Made by a program: the position numbers and the translations under genes
Notes under the pieces: model-generated
Seen by the model: the letters and a program-made list of their open reading frames with translations, nothing else
Told to the model about the DNA's origin: nothing
Databases searched by the model: none
Shown here: positions 51,506-60,056 of the stretch, in pieces
Numbering within the stretch: position 1 is the stretch's first letter
Layout: every line of letters starts with the position of its first letter
Assembly (NCBI GenBank): GCA_963728365.1
Contig: CAVSJI010000002.1
Location: 145,721-209,720 of the forward strand
DNA from: VRUE01 sp963728365
GTDB taxonomy: Bacteria > Actinomycetota > Thermoleophilia > Solirubrobacterales > 70-9
Length of the DNA stretch: 64,000 nt
Direction: 5' to 3'

Positions 51506-52688
51506 CGGCGGAGACCGCCGCGCGACCGTTCGAGCCCATCCCTACGGACTGCTCTCTTTGCAGCTGCTTCCCCTCGCTCATCAGCGCCGGGGCGACCATC
51601 ACCTCGGCCCGCTGGAAGGAGCGGATGTCCTCGTAGCCGGTGGTGGCCATCGAGGTCCGCAGCGCGCCCATCAGGTTGAAGGTGCCGTCGTTCTCCTGGG
51701 CCGGGCCGAGGAGGATCTCCTCCATCGTCCCGTCCTGCTTGGTCGAGACGCGGGTGCCGCGCGGCAGCGAGGGGTGGAAGGTCGCCATCCCCCAGTGGAA
51801 GCCGCGGCCGGGCGCCTCCTTGGAGCGGGCCAGCGGCGAGCCGACCATCACCGAGTCCGCCCCGCAGGCGATCGCCTTGGAGACGTCGCCGCCGGTGCGC
51901 ATGCCGCCGTCGGCGATCACGTTGACGTACTCGCCGGTCTCCAGCATGTGCTGCGAACGGGCCGCCGCGACGTCGGCGATCGCCGTCGCCTGCGGCACCC
52001 CGATGCCGAGCACGCCGCGGGTCGTGCAGGCCGCTCCCGGCCCGACCCCGACCAGCACCCCGACCGCTCCGGTCCGCATCAGGTGCAGCCCGGTCGAGTA
52101 GGAGGCGCAGCCGCCGACCACGGTCGGCACCGGCACCTCGGCGATGAACTCCTTCAGGTTGAGCGGCTCGACCGTGGTCGAGACGTGTTCGGCCGAGATC
52201 ACGGTGCCCTGGATGACGAGGATGTCGATCCCCGCCTCGACCGCGATCTCGTAGTGCTCGCGCACTTTCTGCGGGGTCAGCGAGCCACAGGCGACGGCGC
52301 CGCGCTCCTTGATCTCCGCGATCCGCCGCCCGATCAGCTCCGGCTTGACCGGCTCGGCGTAGATCCTCTGCATGATCCGCGTCGCCTCATGCGCAGGCGC
52401 CGCGGCGATCGCCTCCAGCTGCTCCTCGGCGTTCTCGAAGCGCGTCCAGATCCCCTCCAGGTTGAGCACTCCGAGCCCGCCGAGCTCGTTGACCAGGACG
52501 GCGGTGTCGGGACTGACCACGCCGTCCATCGCCGAGGCGACGAGCGGCAGCTCGAAGCGGTAGGGGCCGAGGGTCCAGCTGATGTCAATGTCGTCGGGAT
52601 CCCGTGTGCGGCGCGACGGGACGATCGCGATGTCGTCGAATCCGTAAGCGCGCCGCCCCTTCTTTCCCCGACCGATGTCGATCTCCAA
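51483..52688 (-). CDS. GuaB3 family IMP dehydrogenase-related protein
   Basis: 401 aa from TTG. TIM-barrel of the IMPDH/GMP reductase superfamily without the CBS insert: PLVASAMDGVVSPDTAVLVNELGGLGVLN, catalytic Cys loop GVGPGAACTTRGVLGIG, phosphate-binding VIADGGMRTGGDVSKAIACGA and MGALRTSMATTGYEDI. This matches the GuaB3 subgroup common in actinobacteria and cyanobacteria; GMP reductase activity has been reported for a cyanobacterial member, so IMP dehydrogenase activity should not be assumed. Coupled to guaA. Confidence 0.92.
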   Translation of the reverse strand: MEIDIGRGKKGRRAYGFDDIAIVPSRRTRDPDDIDISWTLGPYRFELPLVASAMDGVVSPDTAVLVNELGGLGVLNLEGIWTRFENAEEQLEAIAAAPAHEATRIMQRIYAEPVKPELIGRRIAEIKERGAVACGSLTPQKVREHYEIAVEAGIDILVIQGTVISAEHVSTTVEPLNLKEFIAEVPVPTVVGGCASYSTGLHLMRTGAVGVLVGVGPGAACTTRGVLGIGVPQATAIADVAAARSQHMLETGEYVNVIADGGMRTGGDVSKAIACGADSVMVGSPLARSKEAPGRGFHWGMATFHPSLPRGTRVSTKQDGTMEEILLGPAQENDGTFNLMGALRTSMATTGYEDIRSFQRAEVMVAPALMSEGKQLQREQSVGMGSNGRAAVSAGVGVADD

Positions 52689-52691
52689 TTA

Positions 52692-52717
52692 GGTCCTCCA
52701 GGGTGGCGTTGAGGACC
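52692..52717 (-). terminator. Hairpin between the PfkB kinase gene and guaB3
   Basis: GGTCCTC and GAGGACC (seven exact pairs) enclose 12 bases in the 33-base gap between the kinase stop and guaB3 start. No T-tract follows on the minus strand, so it may be a weak terminator or a leader hairpin for guaB3. Confidence 0.35.
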
Positions 52718-52721
52718 CAGC

Positions 52722-53678
52722 CTACACTTCGGCGGGGACCTCCAAATCCTGGACGTGGACCTCGCCGAGCAAGCGTTCGACCTGGTTGCGGTCGACGGTC
52801 CCCGCCCCGAAGTGCTGGGTCGACTCGGCCCCGCAGGCGACGCCGTAGGCGAGGCACTCCTCCGCCGGGCGGCCGTCATAGCGGGCGGCGGCGTAGCCGG
52901 CGAGGAAGGCGTCGCCGGAGCCGACCGAGGAGACCGCCTCCAGCGGCTCAGTGCGCACCTCGAGGATGCGCCGCTCGGCGCCCTCGCCAACCACCGCGAC
53001 GCAGCCGTCCGGGCGCGTGATCGCCGCCTCTCCGGCGCCCAGCCGGACCAGCTCGGAAAGACCCTCGACGAGGTCGTCGCGGTCGGCGAACTCCTGGCCG
53101 ACCAGCTCCTCCGCCTCGCGCTCGTTGGGAGTGACGATCGAGGCGCCGGCGCGCAGCCCGGAGAGCATCGCCTCGCCCTCGGCGTCGAGCACGACCGGCA
53201 CGCCGCGCTCGCCGAGCTCCTTGACCAGGCGGGCGTAGAGGTCGTCACCGGCGCCAGGGGGCAGGGTGCCGGCCAGCACGCAGAGTCGCGCGCCGTCGGC
53301 GAGGTAGCGCAGCCGGTCGACGAAGGTCTCGACCTCCTCGGCGCTGACCGCCGGCCCGCGCTCGTTGATCTCGGTCTGCTCGCCCGAGGTCGGGTCGATC
53401 ACCGCAAGGTTGATCCGCGTCTCAGCCGCGATCCGGGTGAAGTCGGTGAGCACCGCTTCTTCGCGCAGCTGCTCCAGCAGCCGGGCGCCCGCCGGGCCGC
53501 CGGCGAACCCGGCGGCGACCACCGGCCGGCCGAGCAGCTTCAACGCCCGCGCCACGTTGATCCCCTTGCCGCCGGCCACGGTGCGGCTCTCGACCGCCCG
53601 GTGGCGATGGCCAAGGCGGAAGTTGGGGACCGCGACCGTGCGGTCGATGGCGGCGTTGAGGGTTACGGTGAGGATCAT
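52722..53678 (-). CDS. PfkB family kinase (1-phosphofructokinase-like)
   Basis: 318 aa from the ATG overlapping the carboxypeptidase stop (ATGA); the frame is open upstream but without family sequence. It begins ILTVTLNAAIDRTVAVPNF and has GGKGINVARALKLLG and the C-terminal anion-hole SVGSGDAFLAG with catalytic Asp, as in FruK/LacC-type sugar-phosphate kinases. The likely reaction is phosphorylation of fructose-1-phosphate or tagatose-6-phosphate by ATP; no PTS genes are nearby to support either. Confidence 0.9.
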   Translation of the reverse strand: MILTVTLNAAIDRTVAVPNFRLGHRHRAVESRTVAGGKGINVARALKLLGRPVVAAGFAGGPAGARLLEQLREEAVLTDFTRIAAETRINLAVIDPTSGEQTEINERGPAVSAEEVETFVDRLRYLADGARLCVLAGTLPPGAGDDLYARLVKELGERGVPVVLDAEGEAMLSGLRAGASIVTPNEREAEELVGQEFADRDDLVEGLSELVRLGAGEAAITRPDGCVAVVGEGAERRILEVRTEPLEAVSSVGSGDAFLAGYAAARYDGRPAEECLAYGVACGAESTQHFGAGTVDRNQVERLLGEVHVQDLEVPAEV

Positions 53679-54868
53679 CGTGAGAAGCGCCTCATCAGTA
53701 CTGCCCCAACCAGTATCACGCAAACCGCGATCGCGATCGGAATCGGGTTGGAGCCGATGAAGCTGCGCACGCGGTCGGCGACGCTAGCCTTCGCCACGTC
53801 GCTCCCGGCCCGCAGCGGCACGCTCGCCGCGGGCATCCCGGCGACGTAGACCGTCGCCCGGCCGAGCCGCTCGCCGCGGCGGATCGGGCCCTCGACCTCG
53901 CGCGGCGCGCGCACAGTCATGCTCAGCCGCTGGCCGCGGCGCAGGCCGACGGTCACCCCGCGGGCGGCGCGCAGCGCCAGCTCGCCGCCGGCGTAGCGGA
54001 CGTCCGCGCTGGCGAGCTCCTCGCCGGCGTGGATCGGCCGGCGGCGCTCGTACTGGCGAAAGCCCCAGCGCAGCAGGTCGATGTTGTCGCGGAAGCGGTC
54101 TTCGTCGGTCGGCGCCCCGATCGCGACCGAGATCAGCTCGACCCCGTGGCGGCGTCCCGAGCCGACCAGCACGTAGAGCGCGCCGAATGTGTGGCCGGTC
54201 TTCACGCCGGTCACCCAGGGCGCCATCTCGAGCAGCTCGTTGATCGTCTCGATCCGCCGCCGCGGGCGCACGCTGCGCAGCGCGGCGCTGCGCGAGGCGG
54301 CGATCCTGGCGAAGGCGGGGATGCGCAGCAGGCGCCGGGTCAGCGTCGCCAGGTCGCGGGCGCTGGAGTGGTTGCCGCGCTGGTCGAGGCCGATCGGGTT
54401 TGCGTAGTGGGTGTCGGAGAGGCCGAGGGCCGCGGCGTAGCGGTTCATCTGGCGCACGAAGCGCGGCACCGAGCCCGCCGCGGCACGGGCCAGGTCATAG
54501 GCCGCGTCGTTGCCGCTGCGCAGGATCAGCCCGTAGAGCAGGTCGCGCACGCTGATCCGCTGCCCCGGGCGCAGCCCGAGCAGCGACTCGCCGTATTCGG
54601 CGTCGTAGGGGGCGGCGCGGACGATGCGGTCGAGCGGCAGCTCGTGCAGGACGACGTAGGCGGTCATCAGCTTCGTCGTGCTGGCGATCGGCAGCTCGCG
54701 TGCCGCCGCGTGGGAAACCAGGACGTGGCCGTCGCGAGCGTCGATCAGCGCCCAGGCGCGCGCCTCGACCGGCGGCCCCTTGGCCGGCGCAGCAGGCGCG
54801 GCAGGCGAGAGGGCGAGGGCCAGCCCGAGAGCCGCAACCAGGGTCGCGCCGAGCCGGCGCGACCTCAC
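53675..54868 (-). CDS. D-alanyl-D-alanine carboxypeptidase (penicillin-binding protein 5/6 family)
   Basis: 397 aa. Signal peptide (LVAALGLALALSPAAPAAPA), then the three penicillin-binding motifs: PIASTTKLMTAY (SxxK), RSGNDAAYDLA (SGN) and GVKTGHTFGA (KTG). A C-terminal beta domain and a final membrane helix (PIAIAVCVILVGAVLM) follow, so it is anchored with the active domain outside. It trims D-Ala from peptidoglycan stem peptides. Its ATG overlaps the LysM gene stop by four bases. Confidence 0.95.
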   Translation of the reverse strand: MRSRRLGATLVAALGLALALSPAAPAAPAKGPPVEARAWALIDARDGHVLVSHAAARELPIASTTKLMTAYVVLHELPLDRIVRAAPYDAEYGESLLGLRPGQRISVRDLLYGLILRSGNDAAYDLARAAAGSVPRFVRQMNRYAAALGLSDTHYANPIGLDQRGNHSSARDLATLTRRLLRIPAFARIAASRSAALRSVRPRRRIETINELLEMAPWVTGVKTGHTFGALYVLVGSGRRHGVELISVAIGAPTDEDRFRDNIDLLRWGFRQYERRRPIHAGEELASADVRYAGGELALRAARGVTVGLRRGQRLSMTVRAPREVEGPIRRGERLGRATVYVAGMPAASVPLRAGSDVAKASVADRVRSFIGSNPIPIAIAVCVILVGAVLMRRFSR

Positions 54869-55188
54869 CGCAGCTTCAGCTCTTCGCCGGCGATCAGGAT
54901 TTGCGGGTCGACTTCCGGGTTGAGCTCGACGATCCGCGCCACCGGCACGCCGAACTCGGCCGAGATCGAGATCAGGGTGTCGCCGCTCTCGACCGTGTAG
55001 GTGGCCGGAACCTTGGAGCGCTTCGGCGCGGCCTGCTTGGCGGCCTTGCCGTGCTGCTTTTGGCCGCCCGCGTTGCCCGAGTCGCCGCCGCCAAGCGCGC
55101 CGCCGATGACGACGACCAGCAGCACGAAGGCCGCGACCAGCGCGGCCGCGGCGGCAACCCGGGCGAATGCTGAGGACGGTTTGCTCAG
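54865..55188 (-). CDS. LysM-domain membrane protein, probable CTG start
   Basis: 107 aa if translation starts at the CTG overlapping the HU stop codon (CTGA); this gives SKPSSAFARVAAAAALVAAFVLLVVVIGG, a full transmembrane helix. The first GTG (55125) would cut that helix in half. After a Lys/Gly-rich linker, residues ~60-107 form one LysM domain (ATYTVESGDTLISISAEFG...ILIAGEELKL) that binds peptidoglycan glycans. It lies between HU and a D,D-carboxypeptidase with overlaps at both ends. Confidence 0.78.
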   Translation of the reverse strand: MSKPSSAFARVAAAAALVAAFVLLVVVIGGALGGGDSGNAGGQKQHGKAAKQAAPKRSKVPATYTVESGDTLISISAEFGVPVARIVELNPEVDPQILIAGEELKLR

Positions 55189-55463
55189 CCTTTGACCTTG
55201 GACTTCAGCGCCGAGCCGGCTGAGAAGCGCGGCACCTTGCCGCCAGGGATCGTGATCCGCTCGCCGGTGCGGGGGTTGACGCCCTGACGCGGACCGCGCT
55301 CAGCGACGTGGAATTTGCCGAACCCGGTGAAGCTGACCTCGCCGCCGGCGCTCAGGGTGTCGGTGATCGCGTCGAGCACGGCGTCGACCGCGTCGCTCGC
55401 GGCTTTCTTGCTGCCCAGTCGCTCGTCGCCTGCAAGTTGGTCCAGAAACTCAGCCTTTGTCAC
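55185..55463 (-). CDS. hup: DNA-binding protein HU
   Basis: 92 aa from GTG with GGAGGAGC upstream. MTKAEFLDQLA, VSFTGFGKFHVAERGPRQGVNPRTGE and VPRFSAGSALKSKVKG are the HU/IHF signature, including the DNA-clasping beta arm with its Pro. Length is that of ordinary HU, without the long Lys/Ala-rich tail of mycobacterial HupB. First gene of the HU-LysM-carboxypeptidase-kinase run. Confidence 0.96.
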   Translation of the reverse strand: MTKAEFLDQLAGDERLGSKKAASDAVDAVLDAITDTLSAGGEVSFTGFGKFHVAERGPRQGVNPRTGERITIPGGKVPRFSAGSALKSKVKG

Positions 55464-55539
55464 GTCGAAGCTCCTCCGTCAGGGGTTGTTGAAAGCCGCC
55501 GCAATCTAACACTGGAAACGGCGTCAAAGCGCATGGGAC

Positions 55540-56922
55540 TCAGGATCCGGCGACGGTCATCGCGGCGATCAGCAGGTGAGGCGTGCTGACCGACCCGCCG
55601 AAGGGCACCCAGCGGGGCGCGGTGCCGGCGGCGCTCACCGCGCGCAGCATCGAGACGAGGTCGCTGGCGATCGTGAACTCGCGCAGCGGCTCGGCCAGCT
55701 CGCCTGCCCGGATCGCCCGCCCCGAGGCGCCGACCGAGAAGACACCGGTGACCGGGTTGACGCCCGAGTGCAGGCCGGCGACGTCGTCGACGAATACCCC
55801 GTCGCCCGCCTCGATCAGCAGCTGCTCGGTGCTCAGCGTTCCGGGGGTGACGATCAGGTTGGAGCTCGAGACCGAGGGCGGCGCCCGGTACCCGCTGCGC
55901 CCCGCGTTGCCGGTCGAGGCCGCTTCGCCGCGGTGCGCGGTGTAGGTGTCGTAGAGGTAGGTGCGCAGGGCGCCGCCCTCGACCAGGACCGTGCGCCGGT
56001 GGGGCACGCCCTCGCCGTCGAAGGGGGCGGAGCCGAAGCCCTCGGGGTCGAGGCCGTCGTCGTGCAGGGCGAAGGCCTCGCTGGCAACCTCCTCGCCGAG
56101 GCGACCGGCGAGCGGCGAGCGGCCGCGCTGCACCGCGCTCGCCGCCAGCGCGTTGCCGAGCAGCGAGACGAAGCTCGAGGCGACGGTCGGGTCGAGCAGC
56201 ACCGGGCAGGAGCGCGAGGTCGGCTTGCCGGCGCCGATCATCGCCGCGGCGCGCTCGGCCGCCTCGCGACCGATCGCCTCCGGGTCCAGCGACGCGGGAC
56301 CGCGGCCGAGGTCGAAGCCCAGTCCCGTCTCCCGGGTGCCCTCGCCCTCGGCCAGCGCCTGCGTGTAGCCGTAGCAGCTGGTCGCCTCGTACTCGCCGGC
56401 GATTCCGCGCGAGGAGACGATCGCGACCCGCTCCGTCGAGTCCGCGTAAACCGCCTGCTCGACTCCGGCGACACGATCGTCGGCAGCCAGCGCCGCGCGC
56501 TCAATCGCAAGCGCCAGACCAGCAACCCGATCGACCCCCCACTCCCCGAGCGAGTCATCCGTCAGCACCGGCGGGGGAAGCGGTTCCGGTGCGCCTTTTG
56601 TGGTCATTTCCCCCATAAGGCGCACCGGAAGCTCTGGGGGGCCCGCGTGGGGGTCCTCGTCGGCTATGCGGGCGGCGCTGGCAGCTCGCTGGGAGAGAGA
56701 GGTGATTCCAGCGGTTGAGAGGTCGGTGCCGTAGGCGTAGCCGACTCGCCGGTCGATCCAGGCGCGGACGCCGATCCCGCGTTTGGTCGCTGCTGTGAGG
56801 CTCTCGACCTCGCCGCCGTGAGCGCGCACCTCGCGCTCGGAGTCCTCGGAGGCGTAGGCCTCGGCGTCCGAGGCGCCCGCCGCCAGGGTCGCCTCCACGG
56901 CGCGCCGCGCCAGCTCGATCAT
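55540..56922 (-). CDS. tldE: TldE/PmbA family protein with an in-frame palindromic insert
   Basis: 460 aa from the ATG with GGAGG eight bases upstream (TTG and GTG just before it are alternatives). PmbA features: VRAHGGEVESLTAATKRGIGVR, VLLDPTVASSF, VEGGALRTYLYDTYTAHR, GVFVDDVAGLHSGVNPVTGVFSVG. No HExxxH, as expected for the non-catalytic partner of TldD in this protease pair. Near residues 100-113 an insert (PVRLMGEMTTKGAPE) is encoded entirely by a perfect palindrome related to one between alr and the cca-like gene. tldD lies 64 bases upstream. Confidence 0.93.
   Translation of the reverse strand: MIELARRAVEATLAAGASDAEAYASEDSEREVRAHGGEVESLTAATKRGIGVRAWIDRRVGYAYGTDLSTAGITSLSQRAASAARIADEDPHAGPPELPVRLMGEMTTKGAPEPLPPPVLTDDSLGEWGVDRVAGLALAIERAALAADDRVAGVEQAVYADSTERVAIVSSRGIAGEYEATSCYGYTQALAEGEGTRETGLGFDLGRGPASLDPEAIGREAAERAAAMIGAGKPTSRSCPVLLDPTVASSFVSLLGNALAASAVQRGRSPLAGRLGEEVASEAFALHDDGLDPEGFGSAPFDGEGVPHRRTVLVEGGALRTYLYDTYTAHRGEAASTGNAGRSGYRAPPSVSSSNLIVTPGTLSTEQLLIEAGDGVFVDDVAGLHSGVNPVTGVFSVGASGRAIRAGELAEPLREFTIASDLVSMLRAVSAAGTAPRWVPFGGSVSTPHLLIAAMTVAGS
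56584..56630. repeat. Palindrome E: perfect 14-bp arms, 19-nt loop, inside tldE
   Basis: Arms TTCCGGTGCGCCTT and its exact complement AAGGCGCACCGGAA. The same 3' arm and the same loop length occur in palindrome D (37975-38021). Here it is translated in frame without disturbing the gene. Confidence 0.85.
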
Positions 56923-56986
56923 CACCAATTCCTCCGCTTCGCTCCCGGCGCGAAGAACCAGAGATGCACGCTTGGTCGCTCCGCGA

Positions 56987-58372
56987 TCACACCTCAGTCC
57001 CCCCGACCGTCATCCGCGCGATGCGGACGTGGCCCTGGCCGGTGCCGACCGGGACTTTCTGGCCCGCCTTGCCGCACATGCCGGTCTTCATCTCGAAGTC
57101 GTCGGCGACCGCGTCGATCGCCGCCAGCGCCTCCAGGCAGTTGCCGATCAGGGTCGCCCCGCGGCAGGGCCGGGTGATCTTGCCGCCCTCGATCAGGTAG
57201 CCCTCGGAGACCCCGAAGACGAAGTCGCCGGTCGCCGGATCGACCTGGCCGCCGGCGAAGGACGCCGCGTAGAAACCGCGCTCGACCTCGGCGACGATCT
57301 CCTCCGGGGTCGGCTCGCCGGGGGCGATGTAGGTGTTCGTCATGCGCGGCACTGGCAGATGGCGGAAGCTCTCGCGGCGGCCGTTGCCGGTCGAGGCGAC
57401 GCCGTCGCGGCGGGCCGTGAGGCGGTCGTAGAGGTAGGCGGTCAGCCTGCCGTCCTCGATCACCATCGTCCGCTGGGTCGGCGTCCCCTCGTCGTCGATC
57501 GCGTCGCTGCCCCACTCGCCGGGCATCTGGCCGTCGTCATAGGCGCTGAGCAGCGGCTGCGCGACCGCCTCGCCGAGCTTGTCCGCGTAGACGCTGGCCC
57601 GCTTCTGCACGTGGTCGGCCTCGAGGCCGTGGCCGGTCATCTCGTGGAAGAGGACGCCGCCGAAGCCGCCGCCGACGACCACCGGCATCGAGCCGGCCGG
57701 CGCGGCGTCGGCATCGAGCAGGGTGAGCGCCTTGCGGCCCGCGGCGGCGGCGATCGCCCCCGGGTCGTCGTCGAAGAGCTCGAAGCCGCGGTGGCCGCCC
57801 AGCGTCTCGGCGCCGGTCTCGACCCGCTCGCCGCGGCGGGCGACCGCCTGGGCGCCGATCCGCACCCGGGTGCGGTCATCGCCCGTGAACAACCCCTCGG
57901 AGTTGGCGACGGTGAGCTCGCGGCGAATCTCGGCGTAGGAGGCCATGAGCTGGGCGATCTGCGGCCCGGCGCCGCGGCCGCGCCGGTCGAGCTCGCGCAG
58001 CAGCGCCGCCTTGCGCTCGGCGGGGACGCCGGCCGGGGGCTGCTCGACCGGGAAGGGCGTCGTGGCGCGCGCCTCGAGCGGCCGCGGCTCGGCGCGCTCG
58101 GCGCGCAGCGCGGCGGCCGCTTCGCCCGCCGCCCGCTCGAGGTCGTCGGGGTCGAGGCCGTCGACGTGAGCGAAGTAGGTCGTGCCGCCGGCGACCACCC
58201 GTACGCCGGCGCCTTCGCCGGCGCCCGACTGGACCGCTTCGATCCGCGACTCGTCGATCGCCAGGGTCAGCCCGGCGCTGCGTTCGGCGAAGACCTCGGC
58301 GAACTCGCCGCCGTGGACGAGCGCCCGGCCGAGGACGCGCTCGGCCACCTCGCGGTCGACGAGGTCCGTCAC
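56987..58372 (-). CDS. tldD: Metalloprotease TldD
   Basis: 461 aa. Contains the catalytic zinc motif in VLFHEMTGHGLEADHVQKRASVY (HExxxH-type with the following Glu) and the C-terminal GNCLEALAAIDAVADDFEMKTGMCGKAGQ with the conserved Cys. With TldE it forms a heterodimeric peptidase that degrades unfolded peptides or matures ribosomal natural products. Two small genes overlap upstream, suggesting a four-gene operon. Confidence 0.94.
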   Translation of the reverse strand: MTDLVDREVAERVLGRALVHGGEFAEVFAERSAGLTLAIDESRIEAVQSGAGEGAGVRVVAGGTTYFAHVDGLDPDDLERAAGEAAAALRAERAEPRPLEARATTPFPVEQPPAGVPAERKAALLRELDRRGRGAGPQIAQLMASYAEIRRELTVANSEGLFTGDDRTRVRIGAQAVARRGERVETGAETLGGHRGFELFDDDPGAIAAAAGRKALTLLDADAAPAGSMPVVVGGGFGGVLFHEMTGHGLEADHVQKRASVYADKLGEAVAQPLLSAYDDGQMPGEWGSDAIDDEGTPTQRTMVIEDGRLTAYLYDRLTARRDGVASTGNGRRESFRHLPVPRMTNTYIAPGEPTPEEIVAEVERGFYAASFAGGQVDPATGDFVFGVSEGYLIEGGKITRPCRGATLIGNCLEALAAIDAVADDFEMKTGMCGKAGQKVPVGTGQGHVRIARMTVGGTEV

Positions 58373-58593
58373 GGCTTGGGCCGCTTCCCGGCGACCTCGA
58401 TCAGGCGCCCGGCGGCGACGAAGAGCTCAGCGCCGGAGCGGCTGTCCGCGGCGTGGTCGCTTGCCCGGCCGCCGGTGTAATAGAGACGGGCGAAGGGACG
58501 GCGCGCGACGCGGCGCCGGCGCATGTAAGCCGCCGCCTCGTCGGCGTAGCCGGAGACCCGCTCGAGCAGGACGCGGTGCGGCTTAGGCGGCAT
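58369..58593 (-). CDS. Small hypothetical protein upstream of tldD
   Basis: 74 aa, basic (ERVSGYADEAAAYMRRRRVARRPFARLYYTGGRASDH). It overlaps tldD by four bases (ATGA) and the roadblock-like gene by 11, so it is expressed with them. No family recognised. It could be a peptide substrate or accessory of the TldD/E protease, given its size and position, but nothing in the sequence proves this. Confidence 0.6.
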   Translation of the reverse strand: MPPKPHRVLLERVSGYADEAAAYMRRRRVARRPFARLYYTGGRASDHAADSRSGAELFVAAGRLIEVAGKRPKP

Positions 58594-58978
58594 CGAGGCT
58601 GCTCCCGTCCCCGCCGGCCGCCAGGTCGCGCAGAACCGAGCGCATGTCGAAGTGCAGCAGCGAGGCGAGCGCGAAACGCTCGGTCACCGCCACGGCGAAC
58701 AGGCCCGCGTAGCGCACGCCGAAGACCTCGCCCTGCTCAGTCGCGATGTGGAGCCGCTCGACCGGCCCCTCGCCGGCCCGATCGGCGACCGCCAGCAGCT
58801 CGGCGGCGTCCTCGCGCCAACGATCCGGGTGGCCGCTGGCGGCCAGCACGGTCCCGTCGCCGGTGAGGATCGCCGCGCCGCGCAGGTCGGGCGACATCTC
58901 GGTCAGATAGGCCAGCGCGGCGGCCGCCGCCTCGCCGCTCACCGCCCCGCTCGACTCAACGTCGGTCACGTGGGCCAA
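58583..58978 (-). CDS. Roadblock/LC7-like protein
   Basis: 131 aa from TTG (a GTG three codons on is possible). The order DLRGAAILTGDGTVLAASG, ERLHIATEQGEVFGVRYAGLFAVAVTERFALASLLHFDMRSVLRDL fits the alpha-beta-beta-alpha-beta pattern of roadblock/LC7 domains, which often regulate small GTPases (MglB-like). No GTPase gene is in this window. Divergent from a 49-aa membrane protein, only 11 bases apart. Confidence 0.65.
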   Translation of the reverse strand: MAHVTDVESSGAVSGEAAAAALAYLTEMSPDLRGAAILTGDGTVLAASGHPDRWREDAAELLAVADRAGEGPVERLHIATEQGEVFGVRYAGLFAVAVTERFALASLLHFDMRSVLRDLAAGGDGSSLDAA

Positions 58979-58989
58979 AATACCGGCCC

Positions 58990-59139
58990 GTGTCGCTCGC
59001 CCGCGCCTCCTGGATCACCGTCGTCTCCGTCTGCGCCGTCGCCGCGGTCGCCTTCGCCTTCAACGGCTACAGCGGCTACGCGATCACCCTCGTCGCCATA
59101 GGCCTGGCCGCAGCGGTCAACCTGCTGCCAAGCCCATGA
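58990..59139 (+). CDS. 49-aa two-helix membrane protein
   Basis: GTG start; MSLARASWITVVSVCAVAAVAFAF forms one helix, a short NGYSGY turn follows, then AITLVAIGLAAAVNLL a second. The codon pattern is that of the genome and the gene fits exactly between the divergent roadblock gene and the convergent CDF gene. No function can be given. Confidence 0.55.
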   Translation: MSLARASWITVVSVCAVAAVAFAFNGYSGYAITLVAIGLAAAVNLLPSP

Positions 59140-59144
59140 CGGGC

Positions 59145-60056
59145 TCAGCCTGCGCGGAACGGGCCGGCGCGGGCGTCGTCCGGGCTCTGCAATGAGCTCT
59201 CCGGCTCGACGTGGATGAGGACTTCGGCGCCGCGAATCGACGCCTCGATCTCGTCGCGCATCGCGTGGGCAAGCTCATGGGCGCGCTCGAGGCTGGTCCC
59301 GGAGCGGTACTGGACGTGGAGGTCGATGTAGCGGCGGCTGCCCGCGCGGCGGGCGCGGAGCTTGTGATAGCCGGCGACCTCGGGGGTGCGAGCGGCGGCG
59401 ATCGCCGCCTCGATCCGGTCCATCTCCTCGCCGGGCAGCGCTTCGTCGACGAGGACCCCGGATGAGCGGCGCACGATTCGCAGCCCGGCGGTGACGATCG
59501 CCCCGGCGACGATCAGCGCGGTGATCGAGTCGAAGGCGGCGTCGCCCGTGATCTGCACGACGCCGAGCCCGACCAGGACACCCGCCGAGGTCATCGCATC
59601 GGTTCGCAGGTGGGCGGCGTCGCCCTCGAGAGCGGGAGATTCGTGAGCGCGGGCCTGGCGGGCGAGCACCGCGGAGACGGCCAGGTTGGCGAGCACCGAG
59701 AAGCCCATCACAGCGATGCCGACGCCGAGCGATTCCACGGTTGCGCCAACGACCAGCCGGTGGGTCGCCTCGTAGACGATGATCCCCGCGCCGAGCAGGA
59801 TCAGCAGGCCCTCGATCGTCGCGGCCAGGCTCTCGACCTTCTCGTGGCCGTAGGGATGCTCGGCGTCGGCCGGCTCGTCGGCCTTGCGCACCGAGACGAA
59901 GGCGACGACCGAGGCAACCAGGTCGATCAGCGAGTGGACCGCCTCGGTGACGATCGCGATCGAGCCGGTGATCGCCCCTGCGGCCAGCTTGATCGCGATC
60001 AGCAGCGCGTTGGAGGCGATCGAGAGCGCCGCCGCGCCGCTCTTGGTGCGGATCAT
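59145..60056 (-). CDS. Cation diffusion facilitator family transporter
   Basis: 303 aa. Six membrane helices with the metal-site pairs of CDF proteins: TEAVHSLIDLVAS (H..xD in helix II) and HLRTDAMTSAGVL (H...D in helix V), DAEHPYGHEKVESLA between, and a cytoplasmic C-terminal domain (YHKLRARRAGSRRYIDLHVQYRSG). It exports divalent metals such as zinc or iron by proton antiport. Its start overlaps the rdgB end by four bases. Confidence 0.94.
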   Translation of the reverse strand: MIRTKSGAAALSIASNALLIAIKLAAGAITGSIAIVTEAVHSLIDLVASVVAFVSVRKADEPADAEHPYGHEKVESLAATIEGLLILLGAGIIVYEATHRLVVGATVESLGVGIAVMGFSVLANLAVSAVLARQARAHESPALEGDAAHLRTDAMTSAGVLVGLGVVQITGDAAFDSITALIVAGAIVTAGLRIVRRSSGVLVDEALPGEEMDRIEAAIAAARTPEVAGYHKLRARRAGSRRYIDLHVQYRSGTSLERAHELAHAMRDEIEASIRGAEVLIHVEPESSLQSPDDARAGPFRAG

